DNA from: Verrucomicrobiales bacterium
GTDB lineage: Bacteria > Verrucomicrobiota > Verrucomicrobiia > Verrucomicrobiales > DEV007
Reading direction: 5' to 3'
Length of the DNA stretch: 61,557 nt
Assembly: GCA_021648365.1 (NCBI GenBank)
Contig: JAKISY010000015.1
Span: 1-61,557, forward strand
In this document: positions 15,824 through 25,008 of the stretch, in pieces
Numbering within the stretch: the stretch's first letter is position 1
Layout: every line of letters begins with the position of its first letter
Notes under the pieces: model-generated
Told to the model about the DNA's origin: nothing
What the model saw: only the letters and a program-made list of their open reading frames with translations
The model's database searches: none
Program-made: the position numbers and the translations under genes

Positions 15824-16858
15824 ATGAAAGATTTGATACAGCAGGTGAAAGATGGGCGTGAACTTGAACGAGCGGAGGTGATGGTGGCGGGTGATTTTTT
15901 GTTGGATGAAAAAATCTCGGTGGAGGATAAGGCGAACTTTCTAAGTGAATTGGCGAGTAAGGGGGAAACGCCTGGTGAGATTGCGGCTTTTGTGGAGACT
16001 TTTTTACAGCGTGCGGTGGATCCTGGGCTTAGTTCGGATGACTTGGATGGTCCGGTGCTCGATGTTTGCGGCACGGGTGGCGATCAGTTGGATTTGTTCA
16101 ATGTATCGACGGCGACGATTTTTGTGTTGGCGGCGGCGGGGGTGAAGGTGGTGAAACATGGTAATCGTGCGATCACTTCTAAAAGCGGAGGAGCAGATGT
16201 GCTGGAGGCTTTGGGGATTCGCATCGACATGGCTCCGGAGGAGTTCTCTGAATGTGTAAAGCAGGTGGGGGCGGGGTTTTTGTTTGCGCCGATGTATCAT
16301 CCTGCGTTTAAGGCGGTGGCGCCGGTGCGGGCTTTGTTGGCGAAGCGGGGGCAGCGTACGATTTTTAATATTCTCGGTCCGTTGCTCAATCCGGTGCGTC
16401 CCGATTATCAGGTGATCGGTGTTTTTGACGAAAAATTGGCACCGGTGTTTGCGGATATCCTTACTCGATTAGGTAGGAAGCAGGCGTGGGCGGTGCATGG
16501 CAAGACGGCTCAGGGTGATGGTATGGATGAATTGTCGGTGTGTGGCGCGACGCAGATTTGGAAAAGCTGTGAGGGAGAAAAGTCGTCGCTGCTGGTGGAG
16601 CCGGGGGATGTGGGGCTGGCGGTCAGTGAGGTGGAGGATTTGAAAGGTGGGGATGCGGTGGAGAATGCGGCAATTCTACGGGGGATTTTGCAAGGGGAGG
16701 TGGGAGGAGCGAAACGCGATATAGTGTTGCTGAATGCGGCTGCGGGCTTGGTGGTGACGGGCAAGGCTGCGGATTTGAGTGAGGGTTTGGCTTTGGCGGG
16801 TGAGCAGGTGGACAGCGGGGCGGCGATGGGGGTATTGGAGAAGTGGCGGGATTTTTAG
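15824..16858 (+). CDS. trpD: Anthranilate phosphoribosyltransferase
   Basis: TrpD transfers phosphoribose from PRPP to anthranilate, the second step of tryptophan synthesis. The 344-aa protein shows the family signatures: DVCGTGGDQLDLFNVSTATIFVLAAAGV (PRPP-binding GTGGD loop), KHGNRAITSKSGGADVLEALG, and FLFAPMYHPAFKAVAPVR...GQRTIFNILGPLLNPVRP. ATG at 15824 was chosen over GTG at 15803 because the helix MKDLIQQVKDGREL is the normal N-terminus. It lies apart from any other trp gene in this window. Confidence 0.95.
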   Translation: MKDLIQQVKDGRELERAEVMVAGDFLLDEKISVEDKANFLSELASKGETPGEIAAFVETFLQRAVDPGLSSDDLDGPVLDVCGTGGDQLDLFNVSTATIFVLAAAGVKVVKHGNRAITSKSGGADVLEALGIRIDMAPEEFSECVKQVGAGFLFAPMYHPAFKAVAPVRALLAKRGQRTIFNILGPLLNPVRPDYQVIGVFDEKLAPVFADILTRLGRKQAWAVHGKTAQGDGMDELSVCGATQIWKSCEGEKSSLLVEPGDVGLAVSEVEDLKGGDAVENAAILRGILQGEVGGAKRDIVLLNAAAGLVVTGKAADLSEGLALAGEQVDSGAAMGVLEKWRDF

Positions 16859-16913
16859 GGGAGGAAGAGTAAGAGGGGCACCATGAAGGGCATGAAGAAG
16901 AGAAGAGTTGAAC

Positions 16914-16939
16914 CGCAGATTTCGCAGATGGGCGCAGAT
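16914..16939. repeat. Intergenic 9-bp-period element (CGCAGAT x3)
   Basis: CGCAGAT occurs at 16914, 16923 and 16933, preceded by TGAAC. A related two-unit copy is at 36873. It lies in the gap between the convergent trpD and the secreted unknown gene at 16989. No other feature is seen in the gap. Confidence 0.6.
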
Positions 16940-16988
16940 GATGAGGGGAGGGAGGCTTTGGTTTTCTTTGAGGCCATTAGCGAGAGTG

Positions 16989-17471
16989 TTAGTGTATAAA
17001 TATTTTTTCAATTTTAGTGGTGTGAGGGTCAAGGGGATAGGTGTGACTTCCTCCAAACTTGTAATGCTTTTCAATTTGCCATTGATCGTTGCCCGATTGG
17101 GTGATGCGGTAGGTGGGTTTCTGATAGTTGTTTCCCTTTGAGAGACTCATTTCTAGTCGATAAAAATAGTCGTTATTGCTATTATTTTTAGTGTCGATAA
17201 CGACTTTGCCGCAACTCTTTCCGATGTAGCCTGCTACTAGGTGCACTTTTTTACCAGAGATGGAATATACTGGATTTTTTTCTCCCATTTCAATAGTATA
17301 ATCCACTTTCGCGACTGGTGGGAAATGTTCGGGGATTTCAATGTCGATCCAACCAAGTTCGGAATAATGCAATAAGCGCGCATAGATTCCTTTGCCAATA
17401 TTTACAGCGGGTATGATTATGGCTATGCTGGCGAGGAAAATCAAAAAGAGTTTCAGATGATTTTTTTTCAT
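16989..17471 (-). CDS. Secreted or membrane-anchored protein of unknown function (160 aa)
   Basis: A lysine-rich start and one hydrophobic helix (residues 8-24, LFLIFLASIAIIIPAVNI) suggest a signal peptide or anchor. The rest is polar, rich in K, N and Y, with predicted beta strands (VDYTIEMGEKNPVYSISGKKVHLVAGYIG, YFYRLEMSLSKG, TYRITQSGNDQWQIEKHYKFGG). I do not recognise the family. The gene is AT-richer than its neighbours and is flanked by intergenic repeat elements on both sides, so it may be a recent addition. Confidence 0.6.
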   Translation of the reverse strand: MKKNHLKLFLIFLASIAIIIPAVNIGKGIYARLLHYSELGWIDIEIPEHFPPVAKVDYTIEMGEKNPVYSISGKKVHLVAGYIGKSCGKVVIDTKNNSNNDYFYRLEMSLSKGNNYQKPTYRITQSGNDQWQIEKHYKFGGSHTYPLDPHTTKIEKIFIH

Positions 17472-17590
17472 TCGATTTTGATGTTATAATAATTTTATTA
17501 TTTCGATTTGTCGAGACAGAGAATCTCACCAGCGCTTTTTTAACTTAATGGCAGTGATGTTTTTTGCGCGCTTGATTCGTTCTGAAAAAT

Positions 17591-17615
17591 ATCCGCGTCA
17601 TTCGTGAAATCTGTG
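17591..17615. repeat. Intergenic 9-bp-period element (ATCCGCG/ATTCGTG/ATCTGTG)
   Basis: Three related 7-mers begin at 17591, 17600 and 17609. Their reverse complement (CACGGAT-like) matches the element at 36706. The surrounding 220-bp gap between divergent genes is otherwise AT-rich with no clear feature. Confidence 0.5.
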
Positions 17616-17695
17616 ATGAATTTTTTGCCGTTGGAGTTATAGTTACATTGAATAGGGATAGGGAAATGGTGAGGCAAAAGGATATATTTTTTATC

Positions 17696-19105
17696 ATGAG
17701 GAAACAGGGAGGGGCTTTCTTGTTCTTTTCGCTGTGTTTGCTTTTGATGACTTTGGCCTCTTGTCAGAAAGTGCAGGAGTTTTCGAGTCGTGTGGCTAAG
17801 CGGGTGGCTGAGGTGGAGAAATCGGGGGAGGCGGTCGAGCAGCGCGAGCCGACTTTGATGGAGTTGTTGGCGGATGAGCCGTTTACGGTGATTCCTCCTC
17901 CGCCCAAGCCGGTGGCGATGAAGTTGGTGATCAATAAGGAGGCGGAGGTGTCGATTTTGGGTTATCACGATTTCACGGAGGGGGTGTCGAAGAAGGACAT
18001 GGTGCTCAACATCGGTAAGTTTCGTGAGCAGATGCAGATGATCAAGGATTCGGATCTGCCGGTGATCAGTATTCAGGATTTCCTAGCTTGGCGACGTGGC
18101 AAAAAGAATATTCCCGATCAGTGTGTGATGATCACGATCGATGATGGTTGGAAGGCAACTCATACTTTGGCTTTGCCGGTGTTGAAGGAGTTCGGATACC
18201 CGTTCACGCTTTTTCTCTATCAAAAGTATGTGGGTATTGGCGGGCGCTCGCTGACTTATAGTCAGGTGAAAGATATCATGGCAGCGGGCGGGGTGATAGG
18301 CAGTCATAGCGTGAGTCACCAGAGCATGTTGATCAAAAAAGGGCGCAGTGAGGAGGAGTATTTGGCTTGGATCGATGCGGAGTTCAATGATTCCTATGAT
18401 TTTTTGATGAAAAATTTTTCTGAATACGGTTCGGTGATGAAGGTCTATGCTTATCCTTATGGAATCTACAGCAATCTGGTGGCGGAACGTGGGCTGGCGG
18501 CGGGTTATGATTTGTTGTTCACGGTGAATCAGAAAAAGACGCACTGGGATACGCCTGCAGCTGAGCTTGGGCGTTATATGGTTTATGGCACGAGCGATGC
18601 GAATTTCACTCAGGCGATGACTTTCAAGGGGGCGACGATGTTGGCTTCGGGGCGGCGCTTGTTGGTGGCGAGTGAGCAGGGGAAGGGGGCTGCTGGCGGC
18701 GATGAGGCAGGTGAGACGGCTCTGGTGACAACGCGTCCTGCGGATGGCGAAAAAATAACTGAGCGCTTGCCGTTGATCGAGCTGGATGTGTCCAAGCTAG
18801 GGGCGGTCGATGCGGAGAGTATTAGGATGCGGGTTTCGGGTTTGGGGCAGGTGCCGTATACTTACGATGTGGATGCGGGGGTGATCCGTTATCAGGTGCC
18901 ACAGCGGCTACGGAGCAAGGATTGTGTGGTGCAAGTGGTGTTGAAACATGAGGGCAGCGAGCGGCCTGAGGTGATTGTTTGGAAGTTTTTAGTAGATTTG
19001 AAAGCGGATTATTTGCCACAAAAAAAGTTGCAGCTGAAGGCAAAACCCGTAAAAGGCATGGAGACACTGGATAAGGCAGGTGAAACGGCGGCGGTGGGGA
19101 ACTGA
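17696..19105 (+). CDS. Polysaccharide deacetylase lipoprotein
   Basis: ATG at 17696 begins a lipoprotein signal with lipobox TLASC. A coiled, charged linker leads to a NodB-type deacetylase domain (about residues 85-300). VSILGYHDF, the metal-binding TIDDGWKATH, and IGSHSVSHQSM (H-S-x-x-H) are the canonical D and His ligands; AYPYGIYS corresponds to the R/YPYG motif. A C-terminal region of about 130 residues has beta-sandwich-like strands (ESIRMRVSGLGQVPYTYD, VVQVVLKHEG). It probably removes acetyl groups from an envelope glycan such as peptidoglycan or exopolysaccharide. The gene precedes ffh by 71 bp. Confidence 0.9.
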   Translation: MRKQGGAFLFFSLCLLLMTLASCQKVQEFSSRVAKRVAEVEKSGEAVEQREPTLMELLADEPFTVIPPPPKPVAMKLVINKEAEVSILGYHDFTEGVSKKDMVLNIGKFREQMQMIKDSDLPVISIQDFLAWRRGKKNIPDQCVMITIDDGWKATHTLALPVLKEFGYPFTLFLYQKYVGIGGRSLTYSQVKDIMAAGGVIGSHSVSHQSMLIKKGRSEEEYLAWIDAEFNDSYDFLMKNFSEYGSVMKVYAYPYGIYSNLVAERGLAAGYDLLFTVNQKKTHWDTPAAELGRYMVYGTSDANFTQAMTFKGATMLASGRRLLVASEQGKGAAGGDEAGETALVTTRPADGEKITERLPLIELDVSKLGAVDAESIRMRVSGLGQVPYTYDVDAGVIRYQVPQRLRSKDCVVQVVLKHEGSERPEVIVWKFLVDLKADYLPQKKLQLKAKPVKGMETLDKAGETAAVGN

Positions 19106-19176
19106 TGCTGGAATTGATAGATGCCTTAAGCTGACGAGTTTTTTTTGACGGATTTTTATACAAAATACACAAACTT

Positions 19177-20538
19177 ATGTTTTCACAACTTTCAGACAGT
19201 TTACAGGATACCTTTAAGAAGCTGCGCGGCCACGGCAAGCTGAGTGAGAAAAACATCACTGATGCGCTGCGCGATGTGCGTTTGGCTTTGTTAGATGCGG
19301 ATGTGGAGTTTTCGGTGGCGAAGGAGTTCATCGCTAATGTGAAGGAAAAAGCTCTGGGTGAGAGTGTGTTGCGTAGTGTGACGCCGGGTCAGCAGATGGT
19401 GAAGGTCTTTCAAGACGAGCTGGCGGCGTTGCTTGGTGGTGATTCAGCCCCTTTGAACCTGAATGCTCCTGCGAGAATTTTGATGGTGGGTCTGAATGGT
19501 GCGGGTAAAACGACGACTTCGGCGAAGTTGGCTTTACATTTGAAAAAACAGGGGCGGCGTCCTTTGTTGGTGGCTTGTGATTTGGCTCGGCCGGCGGCGA
19601 TCGAGCAGTTGGCGACTTTGGGGCGTGAGATCGATGTGCCGGTTTTTTGTCCTGAACCGGGCAGCAAGGATGTGCTTAAAGTTGCCAAAGAGGCCTTGGT
19701 CTGGGCTGAGCAGCAAAATGGCACGGCGGTGATTTTTGATACGGCGGGACGGCAAGAGGTGGAAGAGGAGCTGGTGGCGGAGTTGAAAGCGCTGCGTGAT
19801 TTTCTGGATCCTGGTGAGGTGTTGTTTGTCGCTGATTCGGCGACGGGGCAGCAGGCGGTCAAGGTGGCGGGCAGTTTTGATCAAGCGGTGGGGATCACGG
19901 GTATCGTGCTGACCAAATTGGATGGTGATGCTCGCGGTGGGGCGGCGCTTTCGATGCGATCAGTGACGAAACAGCCGATCAAATTTGTCGGTGAAGGCGA
20001 GAAACTCGAGATGTTGGAGGTGTTCGTGCCAGATCGCATGGCGGGACGGATCTTGGGCATGGGGGATGTCGTGGGCTTGGTGGAGAAGGCGGCGGAGGTG
20101 ATGGATGAGGATGAGGCCATGAAGATGGCTAAAAAGATCCAGAAGGGTGGTTTTGATTTTAATGACCTGCTCTCCCAGATGAAAATGATGAATAAAATGG
20201 GCGGCATGCAGAGTTTGTTGGGGAAGATCCCTGGCATGAGTAAAAAAATGGGCAACATGCAGGTCGATGAACGTCGTATGATGCAGATGGAGGCGATTAT
20301 CCTGTCGATGACGCCGAAGGAGCGCACTCGTCCAGAGATCATCAAAGGGCGGCGCAGGCAGCGCATCGCTCGCGGTAGTGGCACGTCGGTGACTCAGGTC
20401 AATGGTTTGCTCAAGCAGGTGTCGATGATGCGAAAAATGATGAAAAGTAAGGGTAAAATGAAGGCGATGATGGCGCAAATGGGCGCGATGGGTGGTCCTG
20501 GAGGAGGCAAAGGTATGCCGGGTGGGCTTGGAATGTGA
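19177..20538 (+). CDS. ffh: Signal recognition particle protein Ffh (SRP54)
   Basis: Ffh binds signal peptides of nascent membrane proteins and brings the ribosome to FtsY. The 453-aa protein has the N domain (SDSLQDTFKKLRGHGKLSE), the G domain with P-loop GLNGAGKTTTSAKLA, DTAGRQEVEEELV, TKLDGDARGGAAL, and a methionine-rich M domain with the RNA-binding helix GSGTSVTQVNGLLKQ. The tail is Gly/Met-rich. It heads an ffh-rpsP-khpA group, as in many bacteria. Confidence 0.98.
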   Translation: MFSQLSDSLQDTFKKLRGHGKLSEKNITDALRDVRLALLDADVEFSVAKEFIANVKEKALGESVLRSVTPGQQMVKVFQDELAALLGGDSAPLNLNAPARILMVGLNGAGKTTTSAKLALHLKKQGRRPLLVACDLARPAAIEQLATLGREIDVPVFCPEPGSKDVLKVAKEALVWAEQQNGTAVIFDTAGRQEVEEELVAELKALRDFLDPGEVLFVADSATGQQAVKVAGSFDQAVGITGIVLTKLDGDARGGAALSMRSVTKQPIKFVGEGEKLEMLEVFVPDRMAGRILGMGDVVGLVEKAAEVMDEDEAMKMAKKIQKGGFDFNDLLSQMKMMNKMGGMQSLLGKIPGMSKKMGNMQVDERRMMQMEAIILSMTPKERTRPEIIKGRRRQRIARGSGTSVTQVNGLLKQVSMMRKMMKSKGKMKAMMAQMGAMGGPGGGKGMPGGLGM

Positions 20539-20638
20539 GCGCGGTGGTAAGTTCTACTTGATTTTATCGCAGAGAAGCTTAAACGGTAGTCCTTAAATTT
20601 TTGGAAAGAGATAGGAACCATAGGAAAAGGACGTAAAG

Positions 20639-20896
20639 ATGGCTGTAAAAATTAGATTGAAACGTGAAGGAACAAAGAATCGTGCACATTATCGTGTAGT
20701 GGTTGCGGATGGGCGTGCGCCAAAAGAGGGCAAAATTCTCGAGGCTGTAGGAACCTACGATCCCCTCGCTGAAGGTGACAATTTCAAGATTGATCTCGAA
20801 AAGACCGATAGCTGGATCGCAAAAGGTGCGCAGCCTTCTGATACGGTGCGCAGCTTGATCAAAAAAGCTCGCAAAGCGGCTGCTGCTGCGGAGTAA
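20639..20896 (+). CDS. rpsP: 30S ribosomal protein S16
   Basis: The 85-aa protein starts MAVKIRLKREGTKNRAHYRVVVAD and contains EGKILEAVGTYDPL and the TDSWIAKGAQPSDTVRSLIKK helix, all standard for bS16. A purine-rich GGAAAAGGAC ribosome site precedes the ATG. It follows ffh by 100 bp. The usual neighbours rimM and trmD are absent; khpA follows after a terminator. Confidence 0.98.
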   Translation: MAVKIRLKREGTKNRAHYRVVVADGRAPKEGKILEAVGTYDPLAEGDNFKIDLEKTDSWIAKGAQPSDTVRSLIKKARKAAAAAE

Positions 20897-20978
20897 AGGC
20901 TAACGCTGCCTTTTATTCTACTTTATTTTGATCCGTCATGGTCTTCGTCTGTTATCAGGCGGGGCTGGCAGGCTAGGG

Positions 20979-21005
20979 CCGCCCTATGTAGGGGCGGTTT
21001 TTTTT
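20979..21005 (+). terminator. Rho-independent terminator after rpsP
   Basis: A six-pair stem CCGCCC/GGGCGG with a 7-base loop is followed by eight T residues (20998-21005). It lies 80 bp after rpsP and before khpA. Confidence 0.85.
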
Positions 21006-21078
21006 GCTCTAGGCATTTTCGTGCTTCCATAAATGTCGTCATCATGCTTGGATGGCATGTCATTGGAAGTATCAAAAT

Positions 21079-21333
21079 ATGGAAGCAACTTTAGGAATAC
21101 AGGAATTTGTAGAATATGTCGTGCTCAAACTGATAGAGCACCCAGAGGACGCCTCGGTTATTCATGAGCAGCGGGGTGATCGGCATGAGTTTCATATCAG
21201 GCTCAATCAGACCGACATCGGGCGGGTGATCGGTCGCAATGGGCACACCATCGAGGCGATTCGCAATTTGGTGCGTGTGGCTGCAGATAAGGCGGGCTTG
21301 GAGGTGAGCGTCGAGGTGGATGAAGCTGAGTGA
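21079..21333 (+). CDS. khpA: KH-domain RNA-binding protein KhpA
   Basis: The 84-aa protein is one KH domain. The core IGRVIGRNGHTIEAIRNLVRVAA contains the G-x-x-G loop (GRNG) that contacts RNA. KhpA is a small RNA chaperone that in Gram-positive bacteria works with KhpB, and its gene usually sits beside rpsP as here. ATG at 21079 follows an AT-rich leader; an upstream in-frame start at 21052 would add nine residues not typical of the family. Confidence 0.92.
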   Translation: MEATLGIQEFVEYVVLKLIEHPEDASVIHEQRGDRHEFHIRLNQTDIGRVIGRNGHTIEAIRNLVRVAADKAGLEVSVEVDEAE

Positions 21334-21479
21334 GGGCTTGGTGACTATGCGGGCGAAAAAAGAAGTTTTTTTTATCGCTTGTAACAAAAAAACTTCGTAG
21401 CGTTATAATTCATAGAAGGTCGATCAGGTGGATCGGCGATTTCTTTGGTCTGCTTATTAAAATCAAAATCTGTCAACGT

Positions 21480-23558
21480 ATGAATATTCGATATCTTAGT
21501 AAAATAGCTGGTAAAAAGGCTCAGTTGGGGATGGTGGCTGCGCTGTCTTTGTGCTTGGTGTCATCTTTGCAAGCGCGTGTCTGGACGAGCAAGGATGGAA
21601 AGAAGCTGGATGCAGCATTTGTTGCTTTAGATGGCGACAAAGTGGAATTGCGATTGAAGAATGGTAAAACGGTCAAAGTGCCCTTGGATCGGTTGGTGAA
21701 AGCTGATGCCGAAGCTGCTAAGCGCTTCACGGGGGTGGGTGATAACTCCGCCACCCAAGCTTCAGCTAAACGCATCGATGGTTTGCTAGCGAAAAACTTA
21801 AAAAAGGCGGGCATCAAAGGATTTAACGAAGCGTTACCAGATGATCTGTTTGTGCGTCGTGTGTATTTGGACATCATCGGACGTATTCCGACTCGGGAAG
21901 AGTTTATGCGGTTTGCGGAAAATACCCGTCCTGATAAACGCAGTGGCTTGATTGATGAGTTGCTGACGCACCCAGGTTACAGTTCACACATGTTTAACTA
22001 TTTTGCCGATATGTTCCGCTTGAAGGGTAAGATAGGCGAGGGCGGCGGGCGGCGAGCTGAGCCTTACATCAAATGGTGGCAGGATCAGTTGGAGGGCAAT
22101 ACTCCTTATGACCAAATTGTGACTAAAATGATCACGGCTACAGGCAACATAGGACATAATCCTGCGTCGGGATTTTTGTTGCGCGATGCTGGTATGGAAT
22201 TTGATGCTTTTGCAAATTTCAGTCAGGTGTTTTTGGGGATTGATATTTCATGCGCGCAGTGTCATGACCACCCGTTTGCAGAGTGGACGCAGATGGATTT
22301 TTATCGCATGGCAGCTTTTTTTGGTAATACTCAACGCATCGCTCCTGGCAGCGCGATGGGAGGAATGATGGGAAAAAGCGGGGGTGAAAAAACCAAGGAA
22401 TTGGTGATTTTTGCTAAAAAGAATGGCGTGCCGACGGAGAACCGTCAGTTGGCTTACAATTTTTATCGTTATTTGAACTTCATGAGATGGGATGTGAAGG
22501 ACGATAAATCTTTGGAGACTCAATTGCCACATGATTTCAGCGGTAGCGGCGGCAAACCTGGTTCGGTGGTGAGACCAAGAACCTTGTTAGGTGGAGCGGC
22601 TAAAAAAGGCGGTAAAACACGTCGTGAAGCTTTGGCTGACTGGATGACTTCCCCGGACAACCCTCGGTTTGCGATGGTGATCGCCAATCGTATGTGGGAT
22701 CGTGCTTTTGGTAAACCCTTAATTGGACCAATCACAGATTTTGAAGAAGACTCAGTATGCGGGCAACCTCAAGTTTTAGCATTTGTTACCAGCGAAATGA
22801 AGCGAGTGAATTACGATTTGCGTGAGTTCATGCGGATTCTATATAATACCCGCGCATATCAGGGCTTGGCGACTACTGTAGAGCCATCGAGCACCAAGGC
22901 ATATTTGTTTGCAGGGCCGGTTTTGCGACGTATGAAACCAGAACAGGCATGGGATTCATTGTTGCTACTCGCATCGGGTTCGAAGATTGATGAAGTGAAA
23001 GGGCGTGATGGGTCGTTCATGAGATCGGTCATGACGGTTGATTTCAATAAAGATAGTGTTGAAGAAATTTTTGCAAAGTATCAAGCTTACGACAAGAACT
23101 TCAGGCGTCTGGGTGCAATAGTGGTATCGGAACCAGGGGAGTTGCAGGGAGCAGCACCATCAGTCCCTAAGATGGGGAAGATCGAAATGATCCGAGCAGC
23201 GCAGATGTTGCAGCCAGCGCCAGCAGCTTCGTTATTGGATACTTTTGGTCAATCGGATCGTGAAGTAACTGATGAACACTCCTTGGATGGTTCGGTGCCT
23301 CAAGTTTTAGCATTGATGAATGGATCGGTGACTGAGCGTATGACTGGAGGATCTTCAAAAATCGTACAGGATTTGGAAGTATTGGACGCGATTGACGACA
23401 AAGTGCGCGGTGTCTTTTTCACCATGCTCAGTCGTTATCCTAGTGACGATGAATTGAAGTTAGGAATGAAAATGATGGAAGACTTCGGCGAAGATGACGG
23501 GATCAGTGATCTGGCTTGGGCATTGATGAATAGCCCAGAATTTCTCTTTGTGCAGTAA
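21480..23558 (+). CDS. Secreted DUF1549/DUF1553 (PSD1-type) protein with SHD1-like domain
   Basis: The 692-aa protein has a signal-like helix (about 14-32), an SHD1-like beta module (VWTSKDGKKLDAAFVALDGDKVELRLKNG, 34-75), a DUF1549 region (about 98-275: FVRRVYLDIIGRIPTREEF, ELLTHPGYSSHMFNYFADMFR) and a DUF1553 region (about 370-640: TRREALADWMTSPDNPRFA, VIANRMWDRAFGKPLI). A CxxCH motif, CAQCHDHPFAEW, is at residues 258-262. No separate cytochrome domain is present, unlike many PVC relatives. The family's function is unknown. It forms a conserved pair with the DUF1501 gene that follows. Confidence 0.9.
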   Translation: MNIRYLSKIAGKKAQLGMVAALSLCLVSSLQARVWTSKDGKKLDAAFVALDGDKVELRLKNGKTVKVPLDRLVKADAEAAKRFTGVGDNSATQASAKRIDGLLAKNLKKAGIKGFNEALPDDLFVRRVYLDIIGRIPTREEFMRFAENTRPDKRSGLIDELLTHPGYSSHMFNYFADMFRLKGKIGEGGGRRAEPYIKWWQDQLEGNTPYDQIVTKMITATGNIGHNPASGFLLRDAGMEFDAFANFSQVFLGIDISCAQCHDHPFAEWTQMDFYRMAAFFGNTQRIAPGSAMGGMMGKSGGEKTKELVIFAKKNGVPTENRQLAYNFYRYLNFMRWDVKDDKSLETQLPHDFSGSGGKPGSVVRPRTLLGGAAKKGGKTRREALADWMTSPDNPRFAMVIANRMWDRAFGKPLIGPITDFEEDSVCGQPQVLAFVTSEMKRVNYDLREFMRILYNTRAYQGLATTVEPSSTKAYLFAGPVLRRMKPEQAWDSLLLLASGSKIDEVKGRDGSFMRSVMTVDFNKDSVEEIFAKYQAYDKNFRRLGAIVVSEPGELQGAAPSVPKMGKIEMIRAAQMLQPAPAASLLDTFGQSDREVTDEHSLDGSVPQVLALMNGSVTERMTGGSSKIVQDLEVLDAIDDKVRGVFFTMLSRYPSDDELKLGMKMMEDFGEDDGISDLAWALMNSPEFLFVQ

Positions 23559-23607
23559 GATTGAAGGACTTGAAAAAACAGAAGTAATAAATTTTATAAT
23601 AGAAAAT

Positions 23608-24894
23608 ATGAATGATATTTTAGATTTAGCAGGCAGAAGTAGTCACAGTCGTCGTAATTTCATGCAGAGAACGGCGCAAGTCAGCCTAGGTGTCGGTATG
23701 TCCAGTTTGACGGGCTTATTACCTTCGGCGACGAGGGCGCAATCGGGTAAAGGTGCTGGAGGAGGGAAGGCGAAAAGTGTGATTTATATCTACTTGGCAG
23801 GAGGGATGAGCCATCTCGATACCTTCGATCCCAAAGACAGCAAAAAGGTGATGGGGCCAAGTGAGGCGATTTCTACAAACGTGGACGGCTTGCGTTTGGG
23901 GAATCATTTTAAAGGTCTCGCTAAACATGCTGACAAAATAGCCTTGATTAATAGCATGATGTCGACCAATGGGGCGCACGAGGTGGCAACGTATATGAAT
24001 CTGACAGGTTACTCTAAACGTGCGACGATTGTTCACCCTACTATTGGACCCTTTGCGGAAGAGCTATTGGGTAAGCGTGGGAAAATCTTGCCCGATAGTG
24101 TGGTGGTGGGGCCGAGCACTTCGAATTCGGGTTATCTAGACCCTTCTCGGAGTCCTTTACCTATAGCAGATCCAGCAGGGGGGGTACCCAATACACAGAT
24201 CCAGACAGATGAAACGCGTTTTGATCGGCGCATGGAAATAGCGCAAAGACTGGGTAAGAGGTTCACCGATAAATATAAGTACGCAAGCTCGCAGTCCTAT
24301 GTAGAGTATTACAAACAGGCTAACCAGCTGCTCAAGAGTGATGAATTGGAGGCTTTTGATATTTCTCAAGAAACTAACGCAGCAAAATACGGCTCAAGCC
24401 GTTTGGGGCAGGGATGTTTGCTGGCAAAAAGGCTGGTTGAGCATGGAGTGAGAGTGGTTGAGGTGAGAGTGGGGGGCTGGGATATGCACGTCGGACTTGA
24501 AAACGGGTTAGCAAGTAAGGTTCCTGATTTAGACAGGGCTTTGACCGCCTTAATCGAAGAGCTTAGTTCGCTAGGACTGCTAGATAGCACTTTGATCGCG
24601 GTGAACACTGACTTTGGCAGGACTCCTGCAATCAATATGAATGCTGGACGGGACCATTTCCCTGCTGCTTACTCTACGATGTTAGCAGGCGGAGGTATTG
24701 TTGGAGGACAGGTTTATGGCGCGACTGACAAGTTGGGGAAAAAGGTAAAAGCTAAGCCAGTCGATCCTACTGATTTCGTTGCTACTATGGGTTACGCCAT
24801 GGGGGTTGATTTAGATGAAGTGATTTATTCCCCGACGCGAAGACCGTTCACTTTTGCTAATAAAGGCAAGCCACTAACGAGTTTGTTTGGTTAA
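23608..24894 (+). CDS. Tat-exported DUF1501 protein
   Basis: ATG at 23608 gives a twin-arginine leader (SRRNFMQRTAQVSLGVGMSSLTGL). The 428-aa mature protein belongs to DUF1501, a relative of the alkaline-phosphatase/sulfatase fold: YIYLAGGMSHLDTFDPK, VVEVRVGGWDMH, DLDRALTALIEEL and NTDFGRTPAINMNAGRDHFP. The D, H and N residues in these motifs are where the superfamily binds metal. It follows the DUF1549/1553 gene by 49 bp; this two-gene unit is a PVC hallmark with no assigned role. A strong terminator follows. Confidence 0.92.
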   Translation: MNDILDLAGRSSHSRRNFMQRTAQVSLGVGMSSLTGLLPSATRAQSGKGAGGGKAKSVIYIYLAGGMSHLDTFDPKDSKKVMGPSEAISTNVDGLRLGNHFKGLAKHADKIALINSMMSTNGAHEVATYMNLTGYSKRATIVHPTIGPFAEELLGKRGKILPDSVVVGPSTSNSGYLDPSRSPLPIADPAGGVPNTQIQTDETRFDRRMEIAQRLGKRFTDKYKYASSQSYVEYYKQANQLLKSDELEAFDISQETNAAKYGSSRLGQGCLLAKRLVEHGVRVVEVRVGGWDMHVGLENGLASKVPDLDRALTALIEELSSLGLLDSTLIAVNTDFGRTPAINMNAGRDHFPAAYSTMLAGGGIVGGQVYGATDKLGKKVKAKPVDPTDFVATMGYAMGVDLDEVIYSPTRRPFTFANKGKPLTSLFG

Positions 24895-24917
24895 GATTCT
24901 TAGCATCCAACGGTTTC

Positions 24918-24949
24918 AAAGCCCCCTTTGACCCAAGGGGGCTTTTTTT
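24918..24949 (+). terminator. Rho-independent terminator after the DUF1501 gene
   Basis: An 11-bp perfect stem AAAGCCCCCTT/AAGGGGGCTTT with a 6-base loop is followed by further T residues. It closes the DUF1549/1553-DUF1501 unit. Confidence 0.93.
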
Positions 24950-25008
24950 GTGAATGGAAGCAGAAGGTCTGACGCGTATGCGCGTGAGCAGCGGTCTATT
25001 AGTAACAA

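Noticed and set aside
16914..16939. Short repeats as a CRISPR array
   Set aside because: Units are 7 bp with 2-3 bp between, far too small for repeats and spacers.
21379..21409. TTGTAA/TATAAT promoter before the DUF1549 gene
   Set aside because: The -10 box is perfect but the spacing is 19 bp and the -35 box poor, so it was not listed as a feature.
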